A stretch of DNA of 64,000 nt, taken from an uncultured Lachnospiraceae bacterium. GTDB lineage: Bacteria; Bacillota; Clostridia; Lachnospirales; Lachnospiraceae. The notes beneath the pieces are model-generated. The model saw nothing but the letters and a program-made list of their open reading frames with translations, was not told where the DNA came from and searched no databases. Positions 23,741 to 32,740 of this stretch are shown here, in pieces. How positions within the stretch are numbered: the first letter of the stretch is position 1; every line of letters starts with the position of its first letter. The stretch spans positions 9,513 through 73,512 of the forward strand of contig CAJUFE010000014.1 of the NCBI GenBank assembly GCA_910585635.1, given 5' to 3'. The position numbers and the translations under genes were made by a program.

Positions 23741-25372
23741 TTACTCCGCGCGGCTAAATCCCGGGATCACATCTGCCCACCTGCCGATCCCGATCACCGG
23801 CTTGGCAAACTCGGTAGCCTGTAGCGACTGGTCTGTATCGATATCCCTGAACACCTGCCAGATCATCTTCTTTTCCGTAGGCGCTTCAAAGGACTCTGCC
23901 CCCGTATCGTTCTTCCACAGTCCAAAGGAAAAGCTGTCCCCCTGCTCCTGCCGGTTGTCCACCTGCCGGTTCAGGAGGAAGCCATCCACGAAGGGGTTGC
24001 TCTCTGCTATGTAATAAGCATAGGCGAATGCCGCTGCCTGCTGGAGCTCCACTTCCCCTCTCGTGGGGCTCTGGGAATTGAACCCGGCTTCCGATAAGAG
24101 CAGATGTCGCACCTGGCCGCTGCGGTCGCGCATGGTGGCGGCCTGCATAAAGTCGGTCAGCACGTTGAGATTGTTGAAGTTCACCACCTTTGCGTTGGGA
24201 TGCTGGATGGCGTAGATGCCGTCGTTCCAGAATTCCGGTTCGGTCATCACAGCCGGATAGGGATGATAGGCGACGCCCCAGTCGATGTTGCCGCCCTGCC
24301 AGGTCTGGGCGTTCCAGGCGGTGAGCAGGTCACGGACCGGATAGTTCGAATGGGGCTGGGCCGGGTTGACCATGTTCCAGGCATAGCCTAGAGGGATATC
24401 GACACGGGCGCAGGCGCTGCTGCTCTTGATAGCGTTATAGAAGATGCGGAAGCTGCGCTCGTATTCTTTGAGATAGCTCCCCATATCCATATCGCCGAAG
24501 AAATCCCATCTGGGCGCGTCGATCTCGTTGCCGATGATCCAGTTAGCCACCCGCCCTCTCCCCCGGCCGCTGTAGCGTTCACCCAGGAAGGTGGCGATGG
24601 CCTCCACCGTCTCCGCTCCCTCCGGTGTGGCCGCATTGAAGCCATAATAATATACATCCCCCATCTCGGTCACGCCGGACCGGTACAGTTCCGGCATGCC
24701 AGGCTCCCATGGGTTCAGGATCGTGACCGTGACCCGTATCCCCTGCCTGGTCAGGTCTTCGATCACCCGGTCAATCCCACCGATGTTAAGATAGTAGGTC
24801 TTCCCGTGGTACTGGTAGGAGGTGGAGGTCGCGCTCCTGGTCTTGGACATCAGCTGGGAGATCGGGATGTTGACGATCGCCTGTTTCGTTCCCAGCGCTT
24901 TCACATCCGCCAGCTGGCCCGTGTGGATCAGGAGTCCTTTTTTGGACGCCGCTGCCGGGACCGGCTCCCGGTAGGCAGCGGCCGCCTCCGGGTTGGTCAG
25001 GTACATGGGGTCACTGACCTCGGTAAACTGCCCGCCCTGCTTGACTGCCAGGACAAAATGGGCGAAAAGGAGGCTGTCCCCTTTCCCCTTGTTCAGAGGG
25101 ATAAGGAATCGCCCGTCTCCCATCGCCGCTGCCCGCAGATGGTCGGTCCTCTGGCCGATGTGGTCCTCATAGGGCTGCAGGGCGAAGAGATAGATCTGCC
25201 CATCATCGGAGGGTACCTCCACCGCCAGCTGATAGGCGACCTCAACCTGCCCGTCCTCCACGATCTGGCAGGAGGTGATCGCCACGAGGTTTTGGGCAAA
25301 GGAAGGGAATGATAAAAGCAGGAGCATCGATAAAACCAGCAGTAATTTAGAAAACTTATCCTTTGTTTTCAT
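23741..25372 (-). CDS. Secreted DUF5722 protein, glycoside hydrolase-like
   Basis: 543 residues with a clear signal peptide (KLLLVLSMLLLLSFPSFAQ). After a short beta domain the rest looks like a TIM barrel of clan A type: WIIGNEIDAPRW near residue 284 offers an acid/base glutamate after Asn, and LLLSEAGFNSQ near residue 427 offers a nucleophile glutamate. This matches DUF5722, a family without a known substrate. It would act outside the cell. GAGGAG precedes the ATG. A motif in its upstream region (ATAAGGATCGG) also lies upstream of the alpha-galactosidase gene, hinting at joint control. Catalysis is inferred from motifs only. Confidence 0.7.
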   Translation of the reverse strand: MKTKDKFSKLLLVLSMLLLLSFPSFAQNLVAITSCQIVEDGQVEVAYQLAVEVPSDDGQIYLFALQPYEDHIGQRTDHLRAAAMGDGRFLIPLNKGKGDSLLFAHFVLAVKQGGQFTEVSDPMYLTNPEAAAAYREPVPAAASKKGLLIHTGQLADVKALGTKQAIVNIPISQLMSKTRSATSTSYQYHGKTYYLNIGGIDRVIEDLTRQGIRVTVTILNPWEPGMPELYRSGVTEMGDVYYYGFNAATPEGAETVEAIATFLGERYSGRGRGRVANWIIGNEIDAPRWDFFGDMDMGSYLKEYERSFRIFYNAIKSSSACARVDIPLGYAWNMVNPAQPHSNYPVRDLLTAWNAQTWQGGNIDWGVAYHPYPAVMTEPEFWNDGIYAIQHPNAKVVNFNNLNVLTDFMQAATMRDRSGQVRHLLLSEAGFNSQSPTRGEVELQQAAAFAYAYYIAESNPFVDGFLLNRQVDNRQEQGDSFSFGLWKNDTGAESFEAPTEKKMIWQVFRDIDTDQSLQATEFAKPVIGIGRWADVIPGFSRAE

Positions 25373-25578
25373 ACTTTCTCCTCATTCGTTCACCATACTT
25401 ACTTTTAATGCAGATAGGTCCGATCCTTATATGTAGCCTGATCTTTTACAAAGCTGATAGTCTAAAAAAACTTGGACAAAGGAGACGTACTGTAGAGATA
25501 CATCTCTTTTCATCGAACGCCTCCCCATCCTTTCACATCATCTCAACTAGACCGGACCATGATAGGAGTCAGAGATGA

Positions 25579-28500
25579 TCAGTTTATCCAGGCCCCATCC
25601 CCGTCCACAGCATATCCATCCGGTGTCTGCTCATCACGATACATCGCACCGTAAGGCTTTCTCCCGCTCAAGGCGTCATATATCCATGTACCTGTCTCTG
25701 GATCAAATATCCAGGTCGGGGTAGTCACGATCTCATTGAAATAGTGCCATTTACTGTCCACCTGTCTCCATCCACTTACGATCTTTCCGCTCACTGGGTC
25801 GAGGTAATACGTATAACCATCTGCCGGATCGATATACCAGCCAGACCGCATCCCAGTATCAACGGACATAGAATACCAGCTTCCTAACTGATAGTCGAAC
25901 ACCCAGCCGGATTTTAGGATGCCATCTGCTCCGAAGGCATACCAGGCTCCATTGATCCGCTCCCATAGTACCTGCTCTACAGAAGCACCGCTCTCCAACA
26001 TCGTCATGTGACCAGCCGCCGCAGTGCCGTCCGCATAGATCAACCTCCAGCCCTTTTCATCCTGCTGCCAATTAGAATATCCGCTCCCCGCCCCCGTCAT
26101 GATCCCCGTCAGGGAATTAACATAGCCCTTCTTAGGATCGATGGAGATGGTCCCTGTATTCGCGGTATCCCCGTGGTCTCTGTCGTGTCTGCGTCTTCCA
26201 CCGCCACCGCTGGTGCCGCTTTGAGTTGTGGTCGTGATCTCGTAGTTTTGTGCCGCACGCTTTAAGGTGTTCGAATCCTTCGTACGGAACTCGATACCTA
26301 ATGTATGCCTTCCAGGTGTATTGGACCTTCCAAATGTCTCACTTCTGATGGTGATCCTGGTACTGCCGGACTCAGATGTATAATCCACACCCTCCTCCAG
26401 CTTTTCACCATCAAGGAATATGTAGACAAATTCACCATAAACGCCTTGGGAGACCATCGTCTGCTCATAGACCCCATATGCATACATATCCAGTACTCGC
26501 TGGGTCAGATCATAGCCTGTGTCTGTGGCAGCATCTACGTTTTCGTCGGTATTATCGATAACTGTCAATGTAAAGGTCCTTTGACTGGGAGCAAAGTCTC
26601 TATAGCTATTTTCCATCTCCACAGTAAAGGTAAAATCTCCGGTCTCCTTTGGCACGCCATATAACTCACCGTTTGGCCTGACCTCCATGCCTTGCGGTAA
26701 CGTACCGTCGATCAGCTCATAGCTCACTTGATTCCAGTCATATTTATTGCTGTTCTGGATCATGGTGCCATACGGGACATATTTGACCGCTTGTGGGATC
26801 TCCTTGGTCACGATGCCGGGGTCGCCTACTGTACCGGTCAGGGTCAGCACCATCAATGGTTTATCCCCAGACTTGATCGTCAAGGTACCATGGATATCTC
26901 CGCCTTCCGATACCCCCTCCTTGGGCAGGATACGGAGCATGGCCTGGTTCCATAAACTGCTTTCGTTAAGATGGAAATCTTCCGGCTCTGTATCTACACC
27001 AGCCAGTATCTGTTCTCCGGTCAGGGTCCAGTAATCATCCAGCTGTACTTGATCGGATACCAGCTCCACAGAAAGGGCCGGGATCGCATCCTTTCCTACA
27101 TTTAACACTACGATATCATGTTTGTAGTCGTAACGGCCGTCCAGGAACATCTCTCGAGTAGAGTAGATCACACCATCCTTTACGCTGGTGTGCGCGTTCT
27201 CTTCCTCGAGGCTGTTGATATAGAGCTGACCGCCTGCTGTATCCAATTTTATGATCCGCACCCAGTAGTTACCGCTGTGTGCTGTATCTGCTGCAGCCAC
27301 AGAGTATTCGACAGGTTTTTGCGAAAAATCGTGATAATTTTTCCCGCTTATCTCTGGTGTTGAGCTTCCTTCTGTATATACGTTTGCCTCTGCGCTCACA
27401 TAGAACAATGGCGCCAGATGCGTAAGGTCCACATCTTTCTCCACCAGTATAGTTATGTAACGGCTATTTGTATCATTATCCGGGATCTGATAGCAACCGA
27501 TCGTATTGTTAGCAGCATCTAAAAAGCCTGTAAAATGCAAGACCGTCCCAGAGTTTTGAGGCTTTGGTGTTGTTCCCTCTACGGCTTTAGCCGTAAAATA
27601 GTAAACCTCTTCCCCAACGAAGATCGTGAAGGTAACCCCCCCGCTGTAATCTGCGGCATAGCCTTGGCCAAATAGCGCTTCCTTGATGTCACTCCCTCCA
27701 GCATTCACAGCTTCTTGGACTGATGCATATCTTCCCACATAAGCTGCAGTCACAGCTTCATTTTGACTAACATTCTGGTTTTCTCTAATATAATCTAGCT
27801 CAAGATAATATCGATTATTAGCGGCGTAGCCTTTGTACAAGGTAAATGTATCTATACTATCTTTCATATCATCGTCATAACGGTCCGAAGCAACAATACT
27901 GAAAGAAGAACTAAAAGAAGAGTTACCGGAAGAATAGCTTTCATGTGCATATAGCCAGCCCGAAATATAACTATCACTATTACCTCTTCCCAGACGCAGA
28001 TATAACGGCAGACACCCTGTAGCATTTCCTGTTCGGTCAAAACTGACTAACGTAATCTTGTACTCTCCATTTGCTGTGATCGGATAACCAGCATCCACCT
28101 GAGCCATATCGGCATTAAAAAGCTTTTCTGTGATATCAAACCCGACCATTGCCTCTTCTGCTGAGTTATAGCTTCCTTCATATGCACGTAAGCGGTCATA
28201 CCCTGGAGCAGGAAATACGGAAGGATCGACAGCGAGATGGACATATGCTTGCTGGCCTCTTTCTAATTGGTTAGATGGTACATAAAACTGTAATCTTCTT
28301 TTGCCATCAGAGTGATTATCGTAATAATTACGATCATCATCCTCTCCGTCCTTCATCAGAGGAACATTTTTTCTGTTCCCACCACTATCCTGTGTGTAAA
28401 TGGTAGTTTTTAGCCACTTTTCAGATCCTGTCACATCCAAACTCACATGATACCGGATATTATCAGCGGCAAGTTGATCGGGATCTCCTACGATCATCGT

Positions 28501-29781
28501 CCAATTTCCATGTCCAGAGACGGTCCCATGGCTTAAGTCGATCTTATCGCCCGGAGAACTTATCTTGTAATCATTATCACGCCAACTCCACATCACCTTA
28601 TCGCCGCTCCCCAGCGCCTTATCTCCCATAAAGATCTTATCTAAGGAGACCATGGTCAGCTCTACCGGTGTATACATGGATAGATCGGCATTCAAGCTCC
28701 TACTTTTTAAAGGTAGCAGGGAAAGCGGTGTCACATCTCCATCTTCTTCATCTGTGAACTCTTTCTCATCAGGATAGACCACGACCTCCTCATCGCCGAC
28801 CGCAAAGCTCATCTGGGTCACAACAGATCCGTCGAAGGACGCAGAAACATAAAAAATATGACCACCGATCTCCACCTGATCGTCCGGCGTCATGAACCAT
28901 TCTCTCGTCACCTTGTCCTGATAGGTAAACTGTACCTCATAGGGGAAGAAAGCGTTCATCTCCGGGATGTTGATCGTATAACTCCCGTCTTCGTCAAAAG
29001 GAGCATCTCCTAACGCATGGTCAAAGAAGTCTTCCACGCTGACAACACTGTATGTATGGGTCCCCAGATTGAACTTCACTTCCTCTTCTGGATCCGTCAC
29101 CTTCTCCAGATCTTCTAACTCGTCCTCTTCTAGGTCTTCCTCTTCAATGTCATCATTTACCTTCGTTGTTTCCACTTTCTTATTCGTCGCATTGCTCGAT
29201 GTTGCCTGAAGGAATTGATCGATCGATACAGCTCCAGACACTTCTTCGTTTACTTCATCCAGGATTTCTTCCTCTAAAGAAGGGTCTGTTTTCTCAGCAG
29301 GGGGATCCTCTCTATCGATCATGTTGTTTTCTTCATTTGAGCCAGGAGCTTTCTCGTCTGCGGGAATCCTGGTCTCCTCATCAGTAGTTTCTTCTTTATC
29401 AGTAGCCTCTTCCTTTTCTGTTGTCTCCTCTCCCTCTGCGGGCTTTGTCTCTTTTTCTGTCTCAGCTTCCTCTTCGGTTCCTTCTTTTTCTGGGGTTTTA
29501 GAAGGGTCTTTCTCATCTTCACTTAGTTCATCGCCGGTATCTGGTACCTCATCGCCAGTAAACCCGCCCGCCCCTGATCCTTTCAGGACCTCATCACCGC
29601 TTGGATCCTCCTGCTCTTCTAGCAAGGCCCCATCTTCCTGGGGTTTTTGCACCACAGCCTTCTCAAAGCTACCCTCCATACGGATCTCTGCAGGCAGCAG
29701 CTCCTCGGCCATGACCGGCTGGCTTGGCAGCATGAGCAATATGGCCATTGTCATCGCCAGCCCTCGTTTGAACATCCTCAT
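25579..29781 (-). CDS. Giant secreted surface protein with cell-wall-binding repeats
   Basis: 1400 residues. Signal peptide (residues 1-26, MAILLMLPSQPVMA), a long acidic Glu/Asp/Thr/Lys-rich region to about residue 240, then several beta-rich domains I cannot name. From about residue 995 the order is: a putative Ig fold (IPQAVKYVPYGTM...LPQGMEV...GVPKETGDF), an X2-like beta domain, a Gly-rich basic patch (GGGGRRRHDRDHGD), and Trp/Tyr glucan/choline-binding-type repeats (GWRLIYADGT, GAWYAFGADG, SGWYIDPADG) to the end. The last ~400 residues resemble those of the next gene upstream. It is the last gene of the pilus/kinase operon, 22 bases after its neighbour; likely a wall-bound adhesin. Confidence 0.8.
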   Translation of the reverse strand: MRMFKRGLAMTMAILLMLPSQPVMAEELLPAEIRMEGSFEKAVVQKPQEDGALLEEQEDPSGDEVLKGSGAGGFTGDEVPDTGDELSEDEKDPSKTPEKEGTEEEAETEKETKPAEGEETTEKEEATDKEETTDEETRIPADEKAPGSNEENNMIDREDPPAEKTDPSLEEEILDEVNEEVSGAVSIDQFLQATSSNATNKKVETTKVNDDIEEEDLEEDELEDLEKVTDPEEEVKFNLGTHTYSVVSVEDFFDHALGDAPFDEDGSYTINIPEMNAFFPYEVQFTYQDKVTREWFMTPDDQVEIGGHIFYVSASFDGSVVTQMSFAVGDEEVVVYPDEKEFTDEEDGDVTPLSLLPLKSRSLNADLSMYTPVELTMVSLDKIFMGDKALGSGDKVMWSWRDNDYKISSPGDKIDLSHGTVSGHGNWTMIVGDPDQLAADNIRYHVSLDVTGSEKWLKTTIYTQDSGGNRKNVPLMKDGEDDDRNYYDNHSDGKRRLQFYVPSNQLERGQQAYVHLAVDPSVFPAPGYDRLRAYEGSYNSAEEAMVGFDITEKLFNADMAQVDAGYPITANGEYKITLVSFDRTGNATGCLPLYLRLGRGNSDSYISGWLYAHESYSSGNSSFSSSFSIVASDRYDDDMKDSIDTFTLYKGYAANNRYYLELDYIRENQNVSQNEAVTAAYVGRYASVQEAVNAGGSDIKEALFGQGYAADYSGGVTFTIFVGEEVYYFTAKAVEGTTPKPQNSGTVLHFTGFLDAANNTIGCYQIPDNDTNSRYITILVEKDVDLTHLAPLFYVSAEANVYTEGSSTPEISGKNYHDFSQKPVEYSVAAADTAHSGNYWVRIIKLDTAGGQLYINSLEEENAHTSVKDGVIYSTREMFLDGRYDYKHDIVVLNVGKDAIPALSVELVSDQVQLDDYWTLTGEQILAGVDTEPEDFHLNESSLWNQAMLRILPKEGVSEGGDIHGTLTIKSGDKPLMVLTLTGTVGDPGIVTKEIPQAVKYVPYGTMIQNSNKYDWNQVSYELIDGTLPQGMEVRPNGELYGVPKETGDFTFTVEMENSYRDFAPSQRTFTLTVIDNTDENVDAATDTGYDLTQRVLDMYAYGVYEQTMVSQGVYGEFVYIFLDGEKLEEGVDYTSESGSTRITIRSETFGRSNTPGRHTLGIEFRTKDSNTLKRAAQNYEITTTTQSGTSGGGGRRRHDRDHGDTANTGTISIDPKKGYVNSLTGIMTGAGSGYSNWQQDEKGWRLIYADGTAAAGHMTMLESGASVEQVLWERINGAWYAFGADGILKSGWVFDYQLGSWYSMSVDTGMRSGWYIDPADGYTYYLDPVSGKIVSGWRQVDSKWHYFNEIVTTPTWIFDPETGTWIYDALSGRKPYGAMYRDEQTPDGYAVDGDGAWIN

Positions 29782-29803
29782 TTGTCATCTCTCCTTCCTT
29801 CAT

Positions 29804-32740
29804 CTATGATCCGACGTTTGGATCCCATACGCCATCATCATCCACATAGTATCGATCAGGAGTCCATTCCCTGTGGTACATGGCGCCGTATGGCTTATTG
29901 ATGTTCATAGGATCATAAGCCCATGTCCCTGTGTCTTTATCAAACTTCCAGGTGGGGGGCGTTATGTCCGCTTTAAAGTAATACCATTTCCCATCGATCT
30001 GTCTCCATCCGGCACTGATCCGCCCTGTGGTCTGATCCAAATAATAATCATGATCGTCCTGTGGGTCATGATACCATCCCGTATGCATGCCATCCTCTGC
30101 CGATAAGCAATACCAGCCGCTCAACTGATGATCGAAGACCCAGCCTGACTTCAGATATCCATCTGCGCCAAAGGCGTACCAAGCTCCCTCTACCATCTCC
30201 CAGAGGACTTGTTCCAGAGCATCCCCATCCGCCTGCTCGACCATATATCCACAGGCTTCCGTCCCATCGGCGTAGACCAGCCTCCAGCCTTTCTCATCCT
30301 TGACCCAATGGGAATAGCCGGCCCATTCCCTGGGGATAATCCCGGTGACGGTATGGACATATCCTTTTTTGGGGTCGAAGATCACCATGATCACATTGGC
30401 AGGAGCACCATCGCTGCTGCTCCCACGATCCCTGTGTCCGCCACTGCCGCCGCCACTACTACTATTGCCGCTGTTAGTCGCTTTGATCTCATAGTTTTGG
30501 ATTGCACGTTTTAAGAGTCCTTTATCCCGGGTCCGGAACTCGATACTGATAGTATGGATTCCTATAGAAGCAAACCTTTGGAAGGTCTGCCTCATGATCG
30601 TGATCCGGGTACTTCCTTCTTCTGCTATATAATCAACATCCCGGACCAGCTCCACGCCATCGATGAACACGGTCGTGAACTCATCAAAGCTGCCTCGCGA
30701 GACCACCGTCTGATCATAGGCCAGATCGATCATCATATCCTGCACGCGCTGGGTGATCTCGTATCCGGCATCGGTATAGTCAGCCACGTTCCAGTCCGTA
30801 TTGTCGATCGTTGTGATCGAAAACGTCTTCTCCCTGTCTGGGAACCGGGAGAAGCTGTTCTCCATGCGGACGGTAAAGGTCGATGTGCCCGTTCCCATGG
30901 GGACCCCGTACAATCTGCCACTATACGAATCCAAGTCTATTCCAGAAGGCAGCGCTCCATCCACGAGCGAATAGGTCACGGTGTTCCAGCTATTGGTGCT
31001 GCTGTTCTCGATCAATGCCTCATATGGCGCATATCTGACACCCACGGGGAGCTCTGTGGTCGTGATGATCGGGTCTACCAGGGTATCCAGGGCGATGAAG
31101 GTGAAGTCATTATCTATGGCATACCGTTCTGCTGCGGAGCCGGATATCCCCATGATGATAAATCCATCGTTTCGCTTTATGTCTAAGGTGTTATAATCAA
31201 AGTAATATCCAAAGGCTTGTGCTCCGATCGTCCTTACACTAGCTGGGATCACAATACTCATTAAATTAGCACACTGAAATGCAGACTGGTGAATTTCCAG
31301 GATCCCTTCAGATAAATCCACATTTTCTAGGTTATTGCAGTTCGCAAAAGCACCCTCTCTTATGACCTTTACATTGCCAGGAATATCGATTTCTGTTAAG
31401 CTACTGCATTCAGCAAATGCACCATTTCCAATATTCGATACACCATTTTGAATCTTAATACTTTTTAAACTACTACATCCATAAAAGGCGCTAGATCCAA
31501 TCTCATCTACATTTTCAGGTATCTCAATGCTAGTTAATCCTGTACACGCAGCGAACGCATACGCTCCAATAGCCGTCACACTATCCGGGATAGCGATATC
31601 GGTCAAGCTTGAACATCCATCGAACGCATAAGTTCCAATAGTCGTTACACTGGCCGGGATAGTGATATCGGTTAAGTTCGAGCACGCCATAAACGCACTG
31701 CTCTCAATGATCGTCACACTGTCTGGAATTTCGATACTAGTCAAGTTTGTCCAAGCGAATGCACTAGATCCAATAGTCGTCACACTGTCTGGGATTTCGA
31801 TACTGGTCAAGCTTGAACAAAAACAAAATGCAGATGCACCAATGGTCGTAACACCCTCCGCGATATCTATATCGGTCAAGTTTGAACACCCATAGAACGT
31901 TTCATTCTCAATAGTCGTTACACTGGCCGGGATATTGATACTGGTCAAACTTGGGCACTCACGGAACGCACCAGGCCCGATAGTTGTTACACTATCTGGG
32001 ATATTGACACTGGTCAAGTTTGGGCACCCATTAAACGCACCTGGGCCAATAATCGTCACACTATCTGCGATACTTATATTTACCAGATCTGCGTCATTCA
32101 AAAAACCTTCAACGCTGGTAGCACCTTCCCCGATCACAACATTTTGGCTATCTTCCTCTTCAAGAGCCAAAGGCTGTACCGGCGGCGTAGCGGCTTTGAG
32201 ATTCTTTTCTATGGCCCATTCTTGCTCAACCTCGATATCCGGCAGTTCATCTTCTACCGCATCTTCCTCATCCCATTCGAGAGAAGGATCTTCCTCCGTA
32301 TCCGTCTCCCCTTTGGATGCCGGAATTTCTGTCTCATAATGCTCTTTATCTCCATCATCATCTGGATCAACAGGCGTTTCTTTCACTTCTTCCGTACTCA
32401 TGCCTCCTTCTGATTGGTCCTCTATCTCAGGATCTGCTTCTTTATCTCCAGTACTTTCTTCCGTTAACAATCCCTCTTTATCTAGGTCATATTCTTCATC
32501 CAGTTCTTCTTTTTTATCCAGTTCCTCCTCTCCATCCTGGATCTCTTTTTTATCTAGGCCCTCCTTCTCTCCACTGTCCGATATTTCTTCTGTATCTCCT
32601 GAAAGACGCTCCTCCTGCTGCTCAACGACTTCCTTGGCCTGCTCCTCTGCCGCGATAACTACCCGATCCGGCAACAGGAACAGTACTGCCAGGGTCACTG
32701 CCAAGCCTCTCTTGATCCACATCCTCTTCATGTCCGTCAC
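29804..32740 (-). CDS. BspA-type leucine-rich-repeat surface protein with cell-wall repeats
   Basis: 978 residues. Signal peptide, long acidic region to about residue 190, then about 13 BspA-type leucine-rich repeats of 23 residues (I.IPDSVTTIG..AF..C..LT.I) up to about residue 530, the same Ig/X2-like pair as the 1400-residue protein, a GGSGGHRDRG patch, and C-terminal Trp/Tyr wall-binding repeats. BspA repeats bind host proteins and other bacteria. A GTG start (32740) overlaps the kinase stop as GTGA; ATG 32731 (MKRMWIKRG) is an equally good start and gives a cleaner signal peptide. The overlap means it is translated together with the kinase. Confidence 0.88.
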   Translation of the reverse strand: MTDMKRMWIKRGLAVTLAVLFLLPDRVVIAAEEQAKEVVEQQEERLSGDTEEISDSGEKEGLDKKEIQDGEEELDKKEELDEEYDLDKEGLLTEESTGDKEADPEIEDQSEGGMSTEEVKETPVDPDDDGDKEHYETEIPASKGETDTEEDPSLEWDEEDAVEDELPDIEVEQEWAIEKNLKAATPPVQPLALEEEDSQNVVIGEGATSVEGFLNDADLVNISIADSVTIIGPGAFNGCPNLTSVNIPDSVTTIGPGAFRECPSLTSINIPASVTTIENETFYGCSNLTDIDIAEGVTTIGASAFCFCSSLTSIEIPDSVTTIGSSAFAWTNLTSIEIPDSVTIIESSAFMACSNLTDITIPASVTTIGTYAFDGCSSLTDIAIPDSVTAIGAYAFAACTGLTSIEIPENVDEIGSSAFYGCSSLKSIKIQNGVSNIGNGAFAECSSLTEIDIPGNVKVIREGAFANCNNLENVDLSEGILEIHQSAFQCANLMSIVIPASVRTIGAQAFGYYFDYNTLDIKRNDGFIIMGISGSAAERYAIDNDFTFIALDTLVDPIITTTELPVGVRYAPYEALIENSSTNSWNTVTYSLVDGALPSGIDLDSYSGRLYGVPMGTGTSTFTVRMENSFSRFPDREKTFSITTIDNTDWNVADYTDAGYEITQRVQDMMIDLAYDQTVVSRGSFDEFTTVFIDGVELVRDVDYIAEEGSTRITIMRQTFQRFASIGIHTISIEFRTRDKGLLKRAIQNYEIKATNSGNSSSGGGSGGHRDRGSSSDGAPANVIMVIFDPKKGYVHTVTGIIPREWAGYSHWVKDEKGWRLVYADGTEACGYMVEQADGDALEQVLWEMVEGAWYAFGADGYLKSGWVFDHQLSGWYCLSAEDGMHTGWYHDPQDDHDYYLDQTTGRISAGWRQIDGKWYYFKADITPPTWKFDKDTGTWAYDPMNINKPYGAMYHREWTPDRYYVDDDGVWDPNVGS

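Noticed and set aside
31400..32100. Regular ~69-base periodic repeats that resemble a CRISPR or satellite array
   Set aside because: They are in frame and encode 23-residue BspA-type leucine-rich repeats; the units diverge freely at third positions.
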